From contig JBANDB010000007.1 of assembly GCA_037576215.1 (NCBI GenBank), positions 713,001 to 777,000 on the forward strand: 64,000 bases of DNA. The letters run 5' to 3'. The stretch comes from Armillaria gallica. Taxonomy: Eukaryota; Basidiomycota; Agaricomycetes; Agaricales; Physalacriaceae. The notes beneath the pieces are model-generated. The model made no database searches and was not told the DNA's origin. It was given only the letters and a program-made list of their open reading frames with translations. The position numbers and the translations under genes were made by a program. This document shows positions 35,752 to 46,769 of this stretch, one piece after another. Numbering within the stretch: the first letter of the stretch is position 1; the number at the start of each line of letters is the position of its first letter.

Positions 35752-36513
35752 ATGCCATAGCCTCATCAACTGGATAAGAACTAGCTCTAAAAATGCAGTA
35801 TCTACCTAGTTTTTATACTACAAGTATGATTTATAAATAGAATATTCTTCGGAGCCTTAGTAAGGCTGTAAGTCCTTGGCTTTTGTAATAGCTGTAGTAA
35901 ACATATAGTATCTGTGGTTCTAAAGTAACAGCAAGTCTTCAATGTTGCCATGTATGGATGCAAACTGTGTGGTTTTATTGAGCGATGAGTGGATCATGAG
36001 ATGCTGTGTAGCCATGGATTATTGAGCTGCAGTTGCCGTACTGAGGTGTACACTTAGGTCAACAATAATTTGAGGTCTTGGCACTGTAACAGCCTTAGTA
36101 AACATGGTCTGTAGTTGCCGTGGCTGTAATTATTATAGCTGGAAGGGTACTCACGTCAATCACATCATTTCATTAAAATGATTGATGGGCACATCAACCA
36201 GATGCTTCTGAGTGATGTAGCAACCCCATTTTAGAATGATTGTTGATCAAAGGTGCCTTACCATGATGGGATACAGTAATTGTAATGCGAGGCGAGCTGG
36301 GAAGGATAGCGAAGTGTGTGAGGAGTGGATGTCATGGTTTTAGGACTGGATCTGAATGTTTATGACTTATACTGTAAAAATCCATAGTATTATTGTGTGC
36401 TGGCAGTATTATCAGATGTGTAAGGATTATAATGGCGTTGTTTCAAAGATATTGGGTGATGGATGGGTAAATCCACAAATTCTGAGTGTACAGAGCCTGG
36501 AGGCTCATCAACA
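35752..36513 (+). repeat. Dispersed ~0.75-kb repeat, copy B
   Basis: Direct copy of 17420-18184, from GCCATAGCCTCATCAACTGG to GGCTCATCAACA. Retains the TATA-like TTTATAAATAG. It lies inside hAT-2, so it either inserted there or hAT-2 captured it. Confidence 0.75.
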
Positions 36514-36639
36514 GTGCATATCAGGGGCAGGGAGAGGCAGAAACAGCAGCGACAATGGATGTGAGATAAGAGAATAAGGCTGTGATCTGTCAGCTGCAAT
36601 TGATCACATGCTGTGAGATGCCAACTGTAATTACTAGGC

Positions 36640-36782
36640 TGAAAGCCCAAGGCTTGGGCTTCAAAAAGTCAACACCCAAGCCTTGAGCCTGCCAAAGCCT
36701 GCTGTGAGGGTAGGACTTTCTAGGGCCAGGTTGGGCTGGGCTGGGCTGGGTTGCGAGCTTTAAGCCTGACTAGACATCACTA
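36640..36782. repeat. hAT-2 right TIR and subterminal repeats
   Basis: Contains AAGCCCAAGGCTTGGGCTT, CAAGCCTTGAGCC and GGGCTGGGCTGGGCTGGG before the terminal GCCTGACTAGACATCACTA. It mirrors 25689-25840. Confidence 0.85.
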
Positions 36783-36790
36783 ATTCTAAT

Positions 36791-37375
36791 AAGAGACTTC
36801 AGACCATTTAACAAGTGATTCAGTCATCCTTACCACTATTCATTGAGCCCAACTCCATTGTACACCTGGAAATCAATGGCTGGTGACCTATTCCAGTCAA
36901 CAAGAAGATATGGCTCACTATAAAATAGATATATGACTCTGTCTGGTTACCTTACCACAGTAACAAAGGCCAGAAGATCATACAGCTCAAGTACAATCCT
37001 TTTTTGAAATAGGTAAAATAAACTTCTGCCCATCAACAAGCACAAAGGATGCTCAAATCAGCTAGGCAGAATGGGGTTCTCAAGAAGATTTACTCATTAC
37101 CAGAACAATATGCTCTTATCAATAGCCCAGGATTGAACTTTCCCTATTCCAATCTCAAAGATTCAGTGTGTGTTGCTTTGTACAATTATGTTTCAAATAA
37201 CATGCTTACTCTATTTTATCAATCTATGGAAACAATGGATCAGCTAACTAATGCACCAAAACCTAGGGAGTAGATATACCAAGTATATAATCATAAATAT
37301 ACATATCACCTATCAGGTACCCTAATATTCACAGAACAGATCTGGATGCATTTAAATATGCATCTATATTATGTC
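36791..37375. other. Spacer between hAT-2 and the NLR gene; one short unrecognised frame
   Basis: AT-rich, CpG-poor. A 74-codon plus-strand frame (37049-37273, with FPYSNLKDSVCVALYNYVSN) looks coding-like in composition but matches nothing I know. It may be a remnant of another transposon. Confidence 0.35.
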
Positions 37376-38140
37376 TTATTCTAGTGCTTTTTTATGAAGC
37401 TTAAGCATTTCCTCTTTCAGCATTTCTGCTTTCTCCAATTGTCTAAGCTCCTTATATGTCAATGCAAGATTGTTCATAGCTGTCAAGGTATTAGGATGAT
37501 GTTCCCCAAGCACTTCTTTGCGAAGCTTAAGTGTCTGTGTCTGTAGCATCTCTGCTTTTTCTAATTGTTTAAGCTTCTTATATATCAATGCAAGATTGTT
37601 CATAGATATCAAAGTGTCAGGATGACGCTCTCCAAGCACTTTTCTGCGAAGCTTAAGTGTCTCTGTCTGTAGGACCTCTGCTTTCTCCAATTGTTCAAGC
37701 TTCTTATATATCAATGCAAGATTGTTCATAGATATTAAGGTGTTAGGATGATGCTCTCCAAGCACTTCCCTGTGAAGTTTGACTGTCTCTGTCTGTAGCA
37801 CCTCTGCTTTCTCAAATTGTCTAAGCCCTTCATATATCAATGCAAGATTGTTCATAGATATCAAGGTGCTAGGATGATACTCTCCAAGCACTTCCCTGCA
37901 AAGCTTAAGTGTCTCTGTCTGTAGCATCTCTGCTTTCTCCAATTGTCCAAGCTTCTTATATGTCAATGCAAGATTGCTCATAGATATCAAAGTATTAAAA
38001 TGATGCTCTCCAAGCTCTTCTCTGTAAAACTTAAGTGTCTCTGTCTCTAGCACTTCTGCTTTTTCCAATTGTCTGAGCTCTTTATATGACAATGTAAGAT
38101 TGCTTATAGATACCAAGGTATTTTGGTGATGCTTTCCAAA
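37376..38140 (-). repeat. 126-bp tandem repeat encoding six near-identical TPRs
   Basis: Six in-frame 126-base units encode GEHHPNTLISMNNLALIYKK-type TPRs (kinesin-light-chain style), each ending LEKAEVLQTETLKL plus a variable tail. Units differ at few positions, mostly near H-x-N and the helix B end. A degenerate extra unit lies upstream. Confidence 0.88.
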
Positions 38141-40740
38141 GTAGCACTCACAATACACTAAAGCCTTTTGTGATATGCTCTTAACCTTCATCCACATTCC
38201 AGCATCTTTAAAGATTCTTCCAAGACTATCATATATAAGAAATGTAAAATGTTTATTCTGGTGAATACAGTCAGCATGTGCAATCAGTAGCTGCCAAAAC
38301 TGATAGTCAGCATCAGTGATACCATTAGGTGTTGCATGTGCTAAAAGAAGCTGAGTTATATTACATACTCTATCCTTATCAATAATAGTCTCCTGGACAC
38401 ACATGTGAATGATAGAATGGAATGAGAGGGTTTTAGCATTAGTGTCATACATTGTGAGTGAAAGATGGCTCAGCTCATCAATAGCATCATCCCATGATTC
38501 ATCATATGTAAAGAGTAACAAAAAATGCTTCAGCTCCTCCATGGCTGGATGTTCCTCTTCACCAGGCTCAATGTCATCACTAGTAAATGCAGCTGCACGA
38601 TAGAATAGCTCAACAGGTATGGCTGTGTGATGAAAGAAAGCACAGATCTGCATGAAAAGCTTAGTTGAAGAACTAAGCTGATCAAAGCTAAGAAGGAAGG
38701 CACTAAAGACAGTTTTCTGATAATCATCAAGTGACCTCATCTTGTAATTGAGAAGTTTTGTACGTTTCTGGTTAAAGCGAGAGAGATAGTTGCTAAGAGT
38801 ATATGTTGGGTTTGAAGCAATGTAAGCACCAGCTGTGGCTACAGCAAGAGCTTGACAGCCAAGTGCATCAACAATGTCAGCTACAAGCTGCTGATTGTTG
38901 TTGTCTAAGTCCTGATGTGCATGTTTCAGAAGGAGATTGATAGCCTCGCTTTGTTCAAGATCAGAAAAATCAAGGTGAGCACCAGGAGATGTTATTTGAT
39001 TAACCTCAGTAAGGTGACTGGTGATAATAATGCTGCCATGGTTGCACCATGGGATATAGTTGCTCAGTTCAACCTTTGGATCATCTGCATTGTCAAAAAT
39101 GAGAAGCCAATCCTCATGCATTCTTCTCAAGAAATCCTTGATATCATCAACTGAGTCACCCATGCCAGCAGCTTTGCCAAGCTTCTTGAAGTCAGCAGCA
39201 AGTGTAGCATCTGAGGTAGCATCAAAAAACCAGACATGTAAGAATCTATCATTGACTCTCAATATCATTAATCAACTGAACATACAACAGTCTTACCTCA
39301 ATGGGCTCTCAGAAACAAATCTGAGCACCACCTGTGTTTTCCCAGTTCCACCCTTTGCCACAATGGTGACAACATGTAGCAAAGGAATGAAAGCTGTCTC
39401 AATAGACTGACAGAGGCCATCAGCAGCCCACTGGTCTGCAGAACCAGGCAACTCAAACACACAAGCTGGTGAAGCAAAGCGGGACACAGCTTGGTTGGTG
39501 CTCGTTATGAGAATGGGATTATGAAGAGAGTAAGGAAGGTATTGGTCTAGCTCCAGAGAAGCATCCACATTTTCAAGAATGAGGAGAGAGGGATGGGCAC
39601 TGTTATCAGCCTTGATATTGTGTGCAATGGCTTTGAGTGCTTCAACTGAGCTCGCATCAAGGAAAATCACAGTAAATCTAAGCCATGTCAGCCAACATGG
39701 TGCTGCAAAATAGATGAGTGATCAAAGCTGTGAACAAATGCTGAAGGTGCATTCCCATTTGTGCTGAAAAGGGTAAGCACAGGTGCAGCAAGCATTCTTG
39801 ACAGTTTCTGGAGGATGCTCTTGCAGCCAGTGAAGTATTGGCTTGGAGTAGGGCATGCAAGCACATTCAGATTGAGGGATGAGGACGGAGTTGGACTCTG
39901 CTGTATAGTTGCAAGGATTTTCTCCACACCATGATGTGTCTGCTCCCCAGTGAGGCGTGTCTGCTCCACAGCGAGGTGTGTCTGCTCTATGGCAAGGCGT
40001 GTGTCAACATGGATCTTCATCTGCAAAAAAATGGTCAGAAGATTATTCAAAAGCAAGTGCAGAGACAAGTTTACGCACCTGGAAGACCTTGACTGCCATA
40101 TCAATGTGTCCCATACACAACATGGCATCTTCCTTGAGAGTACTACGCTCTAGTGTTTGCCTTCTCATGCTTGCATCCTGATATCGTCTCACGGCTTCAA
40201 GTACCTCCATCAGGCAGACCTCAAGCTCTTGAAATGCGGCCTTGACATCATCGGGCAGCGGCGCTGAATCGTCCCGCCCATGCCGGAACTCAAGCACAGT
40301 ATCGCGGACCTTAAGAAGATTAACCTTCACCTTGTCCCATTCTCTCTTACATGCGTCGACTTCCTGTGAGGCGAGATGTTGCATTAGTACAGCGAGCTCA
40401 CTGCAAAGCGATGACGCACATCAACGATCTTGATCGCTGTATTCGCCAGTCCTGTGACTACCTTGACGTACGGCACCTTGTCCAGCACCTCGCAAATGGC
40501 TTGCACGATCCCCAGAATCGCGGCCGCATTGGCAGTCTTGTTCCCTGACGTGGTCGCAACAGCGCCAGTCTTATCGGTGTGTCCCCGTCTCCCTCGACGG
40601 AAGAGCTTGCTGGTAACAGAGGCGGCATCGTTCGACGAAGATCCGGCAACTTGGACTGGCGTGTTTGAGGACGGCAAAGCAAGTGACTGGCTGCCAGATG
40701 GATCGCTGAGCACAATCTGTTTCCGACGAAAAATCTTCAT
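37376..40740 (-). CDS. NLR-like STAND protein: helical N terminus, NB-ARC, TPR array
   Basis: Proposed exons on the minus strand are 40740-40420 (ATG at 40740), 40363-40079, 40020 to about 39700, about 39690-39297 and 39257-37376. The first two introns fit GTGCGT..CACAG and GTGCGT..TTGCAG and keep the frame. Exons 1-2 encode a helical region (ILGIVQAICEVLDKVPYVKV). Exon 3 has the linker CPTPSQYFTGCKSILQKLS that precedes NB-ARC domains. A first ATPase-like module lacks a P-loop (LLILENVD, PILITSTN). The second is complete: P-loop VAKGGTGKTQ, Walker B WLLIFDNADDP, GSIIITSH, and GCQALAVATAGAYI at the GLPL position. The last ~255 residues are six 42-residue TPRs. Such fungal NTPases are thought to act in non-self recognition and cell death. 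Splicing near 39700 is unsolved. Confidence 0.75.
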
Positions 40741-40826
40741 GGTGGTGGTAGTTTCTAGTCAAGTGTTGACACGGGGTAAGTCAGCCTTATGTGATACACA
40801 GCTAATCTACACTGCCGCTAAATTTC

Positions 40827-42016
40827 CTACTTCGTCCGACGCTTATAAATCTTATCAATCAGACTCTTGAAGACCTCCCTCTTCAACGTGCTCTTACCCT
40901 CAACCTCTAGAATCATCGCAATAAGCTCCCCAAACACCCTCTCCTCGTATTTTCCTCAAATCCACCTGGGGGCTCTCAAACACCACCTTCACCCTCCTCT
41001 CGCACTCTAAATCCTTCCTCCCATAGTTATCATCGAGGACCCTCCGCTGCTCGGGCATGCACACCGCCAGCGCGGTATTCACGCTCCACGAACACTTGTT
41101 ATCGAGGATATCCATGCCGGTCTGCCCGGGTGTGGCGGAAAAACCGAGAAAGTTGCCTTGGATCTAGAAGTACTCGTCGATGGAGATGAGGATGGATTTG
41201 TGGAGGGCGCAGGGCTCGATGGTTTGGTTCCCAGAGGGGTAGGATTGTGGGACGTGCGGTGATAGGCGACGGGGAGGTAGAAGGAGTGGTATGCAGTTTT
41301 GTATATCATGATCAGCGAATGTCTTCATACAATGGTCAAAACAAGCGCGACGTCAGCGACAGAAAGTACGTACTTTTTCAGAGAGAACTTGCTCAAATAA
41401 ATTTAATCCTCTGGAGCAGGGATGAGCTGCCCCTCTCTGTCTGGAACGTCGTCTCCAGAAAGGCTCCAGAATATCAATGAACATAGTAGCTCTCCCCGCA
41501 GAAATGCGGTAATATATCGCAGCCTTGAGCATGAACAAGTCGTTGATGACGATTTGACCGACTTTGGAGATGCGGTATCAGTAGGGCTGGTATCGGCACC
41601 TAATCAATGAATTCATCATGTCGTTTGAGACGAGGAAGAAGGCTTGGAACTGTGAGTGGGCAGGTGAGAACGACAGGCACGGAAGATACAGAAAGTTGGA
41701 CGCACGAGCGCGATAGCCCAGCCCAGTATGGCAACCTTTGGATACTCGTTGTCCATCAGCGGATCCCCTTGATGATCTCGGCGGTGTCGACGACAGACAT
41801 GCCGCGGTTCAGCTTGCCTCCGGGGACGTTGTAGTCGAGGTTCTGTGATCATAATGAGCTCGGTTCCTTTTTCGCATGAAGGTTTCTCGCCCGCTCGTAC
41901 CACTCAATCGCATCCTTGAGCATGCCCTCGCTCGTAATGTAGTCGACCAACTCCTGCCTGATGTCCGTTCATGCTCCTTCAAAACGCGCGTAGCGAGCTG
42001 CCTTGTGGGTCGGCAT
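40827..42016 (-). pseudogene. Relic farnesyl diphosphate synthase with lost catalytic aspartates
   Basis: Minus-strand blocks in the correct order identify farnesyl diphosphate synthase (isoprenoid pathway, normally ERG20). They are ARFEGA and LVDYITSEGMLKDAIEWYER (41990-41890), [20 protein letters not shown] (about 41840), EYPKVAILGWAIAL, QAFFLVSNDMMNSLI (about 41620), LFMLKAAIYY, YKTAYHSFYLPVA (about 41290), DILDNKCSWSVNTAL (about 41090) and LKREVFKSLIDKIYKR at the end. The first aspartate motif reads NDMMN (41611-41625) and the second GNFLG (41143-41157), where the family has DDxxD, so five of six aspartates are gone. A premature TGA follows the start, TAG at 41164-41166 replaces a conserved Gln, and a one-base frameshift lies near 41775. 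Introns are still visible (GTGCGT..CACAG). It is probably a dead duplicate. Confidence 0.88.
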
Positions 42017-45000
42017 GTCTAATGAACGTGAATAGACGTGATAGATAGGCGCGATAAGAAAGCGGTGCTATATGAATGGTGGTCGTGTCTGAGATTTATT
42101 GTTTGCTTATCCCTGGACAACAATTTCCGTTTCCTGAGAGGACACGGAGGAGGAGGACAGATGGCGCAAAGATCTGAGTCTCGGACGCCGACATTCAGAA
42201 CGCGAACACACCCCACGGCAGTCCTCATCCCGCTACACCGACCACACATCCATCTCCTCCACGATTTGAAATCCCGCTGACTTCGCTCCCGGAATTTGGG
42301 CTGGTGGCAGCACCGACGGTAAAAGGGTTCGATGGCTGGGTAAACCAGAATACAGATCTTCCTGGTACGTAGAAGGCGAGATAGGATTGTATGGAAGTAT
42401 AGGCATCGATTCTGAGAGTGATCGTTTAACGGAAGATACGTTGAAATGGGGAAGGGAGATGGGAGATGGGCGAGTAAGTTGCACCAAAAGCTTTTTGTGG
42501 ACCACCAGTGCGTGTGCCTTCCTGCCTCGAACACGGTCCATTGACTCGATCCTGGCACCGACTCGATATTAATAAGTCGTATCCGTAAGGCAGACACGGA
42601 TGCAAGGAGAAGGGCCGAATTGACTTGGGGACGTTCCTTGACGTACTGCGGAAGAGAATCTGTGCAAGAGCGCGTGAATTAGCCACGGAAATGTGAGTAC
42701 ACATAGTCTGCACACCTGCAGTGAGATTCATTCATAACGCAACACAGGTCGTACATATATACACCAGCATCTCTCGGTTGGCTCGTTGAAATCCCCGCAC
42801 GGCAGCGATGATTAATTGGGAGGGATGACTTATGTGGCACAAATGAGAGGAAGGAGAAGGGTCGGAGAAGCGGAGGGCACGCAGGAGACGATGGGAATGA
42901 AGAGAGCGACGAAGTACAAGGAAGCTTACCAAATACGAAGGGCAAGTTGCCAAACATGCCCTTCACCTCATTCATTGAAGAACGTTTTCATGAGTACTGT
43001 GGCTGACTTATATTCGAATAATCTTCTAAAGATTGGGTTCTATCGCACTCCGCGTCGGGCTCCGTAGAATACTCCTTGGGATTCCTCGAATGATTTTAAC
43101 CCATTCTTTCTCATGTACAAACGCGACTCGGATTATGTGCTGGTGCATCCCTTTGTCACGCAATGACGCAGCCATACTTAAAGTCATTTGCCCTGAAGAC
43201 CAGAAATTGTTCTCAGCATCATACCGCTCGAATTGTAGCCCTGGGACCTCACACGTCTGCAACATCTGCCCGTGTCACTCGCCACCCTTTTCATGCCTTT
43301 CCTCTTCCATAGAAGAGGAGACTATGCAACCCCGAATACGAACATAGTCAAGAACACAGAATTGACTGCTGAGAGGGCTTCAACGAGATGAGGTGCAGAT
43401 GATTGCTAGTTGCCTTACCTCTTGCGCAAATGTCTGGCCCAGAGGCGAGGGCTCTGAAGAATCTCAGTCGATTCCTACCCAAATCATCAGTACATGTGAT
43501 ACAGAAAAAATAAAGGCTTCGCCCACCCGTTTCACGAATCCAATTATCAATGACCTTGACGCCGCACGCACAAAGGTATTCGCCAGTGGGGTATATGTGC
43601 TACAAAGCCTGCGGAGGGATTCAGCATATACCGCTCGTAGCTCCCGCCCATGGATGAGAGAACTCACAACGGAAGCATGAACCGACGTCCCACGCATCGA
43701 TGTCTTGCTAATCTTTGGAAGCGAACTCGCGAGGCTCCCAAGCTTTACCAGAGACTCGCCAATCCGCGAAGCCGGGACATGACGCGGTGCAGGGACCACA
43801 GATCGGGGAATTGCAGATATTAAGGCGGCAGCGAAGATAGGAATAGGGTGATATCCGAACCCTAGCGTGTGGCGAATTTTCTGATGTGAAGAAGGTCATT
43901 TTTGGAGGACGGCTTGTCGTTGGGTGTGTGCTTCAGCTCGATACTGCGAAAAGGTGCACATGGGTACGGAGGTAGAATAGTCAATAGACAAAAGAACAGG
44001 CGACGAGCGCGTCTTTGTTATCGCAGAGGTAATCGACGAGATCGTTAATTCAGGTAGGATACTAAGGTGTATTGCGTATCAGAGGATTTCCGGATTCTCC
44101 TGCATTGACTGAGGATGAAAAAAACGACATGGATTGACACCATACTCACCGGTCCTATCCTCTCCAACGTTCTCCCATTGTCAGCCGATCCTGTAGTTGG
44201 AGTTCGCTGTCCTTTTCCGCCTCCATTTTGGACATCGTTTTCCGTGAGTCTGTATCGAACAGAAACACGTTGCAACCGGGTCATTTCGTATGTATATCGC
44301 AGATTCGTGTCCAAGAGTTCGTCGTATCATGACGGGACAGGACTGCCGGTAGACGTCTTGAATGCGATACTGGAAGGTCGATATAGTAATTAAATTCTGG
44401 CTGTAATTGAAGTATAAGTTAGGACACACCTTTTTCACTCGGAGTCAGCTTCTCTCCTCTACATAATCGTTCAGCTGGGCTTGTAGATGGCCCTTTCGTC
44501 CGCCACACGACAGAGCACCCTTCTAGGTCCTCAATTCAAGTACTTTGTACCGTGCTCAGCATTGTCGACCACGAGCAGTACCTGTTGCAAGTCGCTGACT
44601 GACGGGTTGTTAAGTTCTGTTACGATGATTGAGCGTGTCCTCAGTAAAATGCTTGAGCCGTATTTTATTGAGGTATTTGTTGAGGATGTGTGTAGGAGAA
44701 AGTTGCGTCGCTGTCGAGGATGGTGATGGTAAGAGATGGAGAAACTCATGATCAACGAACCACCCTGACCTTGTACCACACAGTGACGGACTCAAGGACC
44801 TCGACGACACCGTCTATCAAGCCGAACGTCACCTTCTTCATAGTCAAGTCTTCTCCTTCCCAGCTGACTGCATTCCCTCCCGCGCATGCACGTTCTCCCT
44901 CCGCCGCGTGTCGTTCAACTGAGCGAGAGAAAGGATTTTAGCAAGGATGGATTGAACAGTGAACGCCTTACCAAAGATCCACTCCTCGTTCCTGCGTGTA

Positions 45001-46769
45001 GCAAAGGACCATCCTTTGATACGATCAGAAGCCGCATCCCGCTCGCTGGAGCCGACGTAATCCTAGACCCATCTATTGAGGCTGAAGCTGGTGCATTGAA
45101 GGGATGGGAGCAGGATGCTGGCGGATCTATGTAAAAGCGTGTTAGCCACTGCAGACAAGGAAATTGAGCACCGACAGCTCACGTTTCCGCCAAGAAGCTG
45201 ATCGTCACGTCGCTGAGACGATTGAGCGTGCCTTCAGCAGGATGTGTCGAGTTGGCCTCGTGCGCCGCACTTTCTATTCAATACTTTTCATTTGGTCACT
45301 TGTCACGATCTCGAATGCGAGTAATTGAGTGTAAAGTCAACCACCAAAGTCAAGGGCTCCACAAAAAAGGCGTACCTCTCTTCGCCTTCGTGCGCGCGAC
45401 GACGACAATGGTCCCAGCCACCGAAAACCATCATAGTAGCGTACGTCAATATCTCCTAGTTCCCTCTATCCCTGGTTGCTTGATGCAGCGCCTGCAGGGA
45501 AATCGAGAGCCGAGTGTCCAGGTCATAGGGCGTTTGAAGAGGTGCTAGATGAGCGTCGACCATACTCTTTCCTCCAACTATCTCAACACCAGTTGCCCCA
45601 AGCAGCCGTCCCATTCATCTCGAACGTGATACGTGGTCTTGACGCAAAATTGGTGTGACATGCTGATATCGCTGTGGAACGCAATACGCTGCGTTAGTAA
45701 AGGGAAGGCGTGGCGCTTATTCGGAACATATTGGGGAGAGGTGGGGAGAGGTGGAAGGACGAAGGTGGGCATTAGAACGCCAGCAACAAGCCGGCAATCG
45801 AAGAGGTAAGCAAAAAGGAATTTGCCGACTTACCGGACCACGTTCTTCCCAAAGAGGAATCAACTCATTTTCCTTCTAACCACTTCCTCCAAAGTTTTAC
45901 CTCGCTATTTCTCACCTTCATCTCGTCGCTTGCTGTGTCTGATGTTCTCAATTCTCATTCATTCAGATAAAATCGCGTAGGTACGTGTTTCTTCACCTGG
46001 TATGCTTCCTCTATCGACGTTCAACACCTCTAGAGTCTAACTGATGCCTAGGAGCGTGGACGACGTGTTTCCTTATAATCAGAGTGTTACGACTATATAC
46101 CGACCTGCAAGAGCATCATACTGCGCGCCATCCCTGAATCTAATAGACAAGAGCCCCAACATAGGCGAGTTAGGACGATTAATGATTTGCGACACATCTA
46201 CGCCATTAACGTCAGTTTCAGCTCCACTGAAATAGGTCCAGGATCCGCGGCATGCTCATGCTATCAACGTTTTCTGAGTAATAAAGCTGACCTTCAAGAT
46301 GTGGATGACTGAACTCGACGCTGCCACCTCGCGCAACTGAATGAAGAGACGGCCTGGAGGATAGCCTGGGTGTGGTGTTCGACGCCGAGTGGTGCTTTGT
46401 GTATGGTGCGTCGTTTCTCTCCCCTGGGTCTTCTGAGACTGACGTCTTTTGATTCTAGCGCGTCATTGTCAAAAAGTTGGGCCTATGCAACAGCTAGTCT
46501 CAATTCGGCATGGTTGGGGCGAGGCTCCGCTTGTCCAAGCACCAGTGCATGCCCTCGGAACGGGGAGTACCTTAACTGCTCACCGTCTTGGGTGGTATTT
46601 TCCTTCTTGAAGCACGAGTCCCTTATGATTTTTATCTTTATTTTTCGCGTCATGTTTTGTAGTCTTTACTTTTTGTACGCCAGTAGTATTATCAATATAA
46701 TTCCCCTTCTTTGCTTCTATATCACCCTCAACGTCGCTTGCTTGAATGACACACGGGATGGAAGGCGTG
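42017..46769. other. CpG-normal sequence with exon-like fragments, no confident gene
   Basis: Several short frames look coding-like but I recognise none. Minus-strand 44260-44150 encodes KMEAEKDSELQLQDRLTM, followed by an intron-like GTGAGT..CCTCAG, and recurs on the plus strand at 52990-53130. GATTGAGCGTG..TCAGYA..ATG motifs at 44625 and 45220 look like remnants of one repeated exon. No long frame with a known domain was found. Confidence 0.4.
43026..43265 (-). pseudogene. Unrecognised coding-like exon
   Basis: The 79-codon minus-strand frame reads VPGLQFERYDAENNFWSSGQ and then IIRVAFVHEKEWVKIIRGIP, with a composition unlike random translation. The neighbouring minus frame at 43899-43708 has a cysteine-containing stretch (CNSPICGPCTASCPGF). 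They may be exons of one decayed gene. No family is assigned. Confidence 0.3.

Larger units (their letters stand above)
25689..36782 (-). mobile_element. hAT-2: 11.1-kb hAT element with 8-bp target duplication
   Basis: The left end TAGTGATGTCTGGGTCAGGC and the right end GCCTGACTAGACATCACTA are inverted repeats. They are flanked by the identical octamer ATTCTAAT at 25681-25688 and 36783-36790, as expected of hAT transposition. Both ends carry arrays of GGGCTGGG/GGGCTTGGG, which could serve as subterminal transposase sites. Inside on the minus strand lies a hAT transposase relic. Nested within are Helitron copy 2 (29445-34836), a minisatellite and copy B of the dispersed repeat. Without the Helitron the element would be about 5.7 kb. 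Confidence 0.9.

Noticed and set aside
42019..42597. 192-codon minus-strand frame
   Set aside because: Overlaps other equally long frames; composition not protein-like and no known motif.
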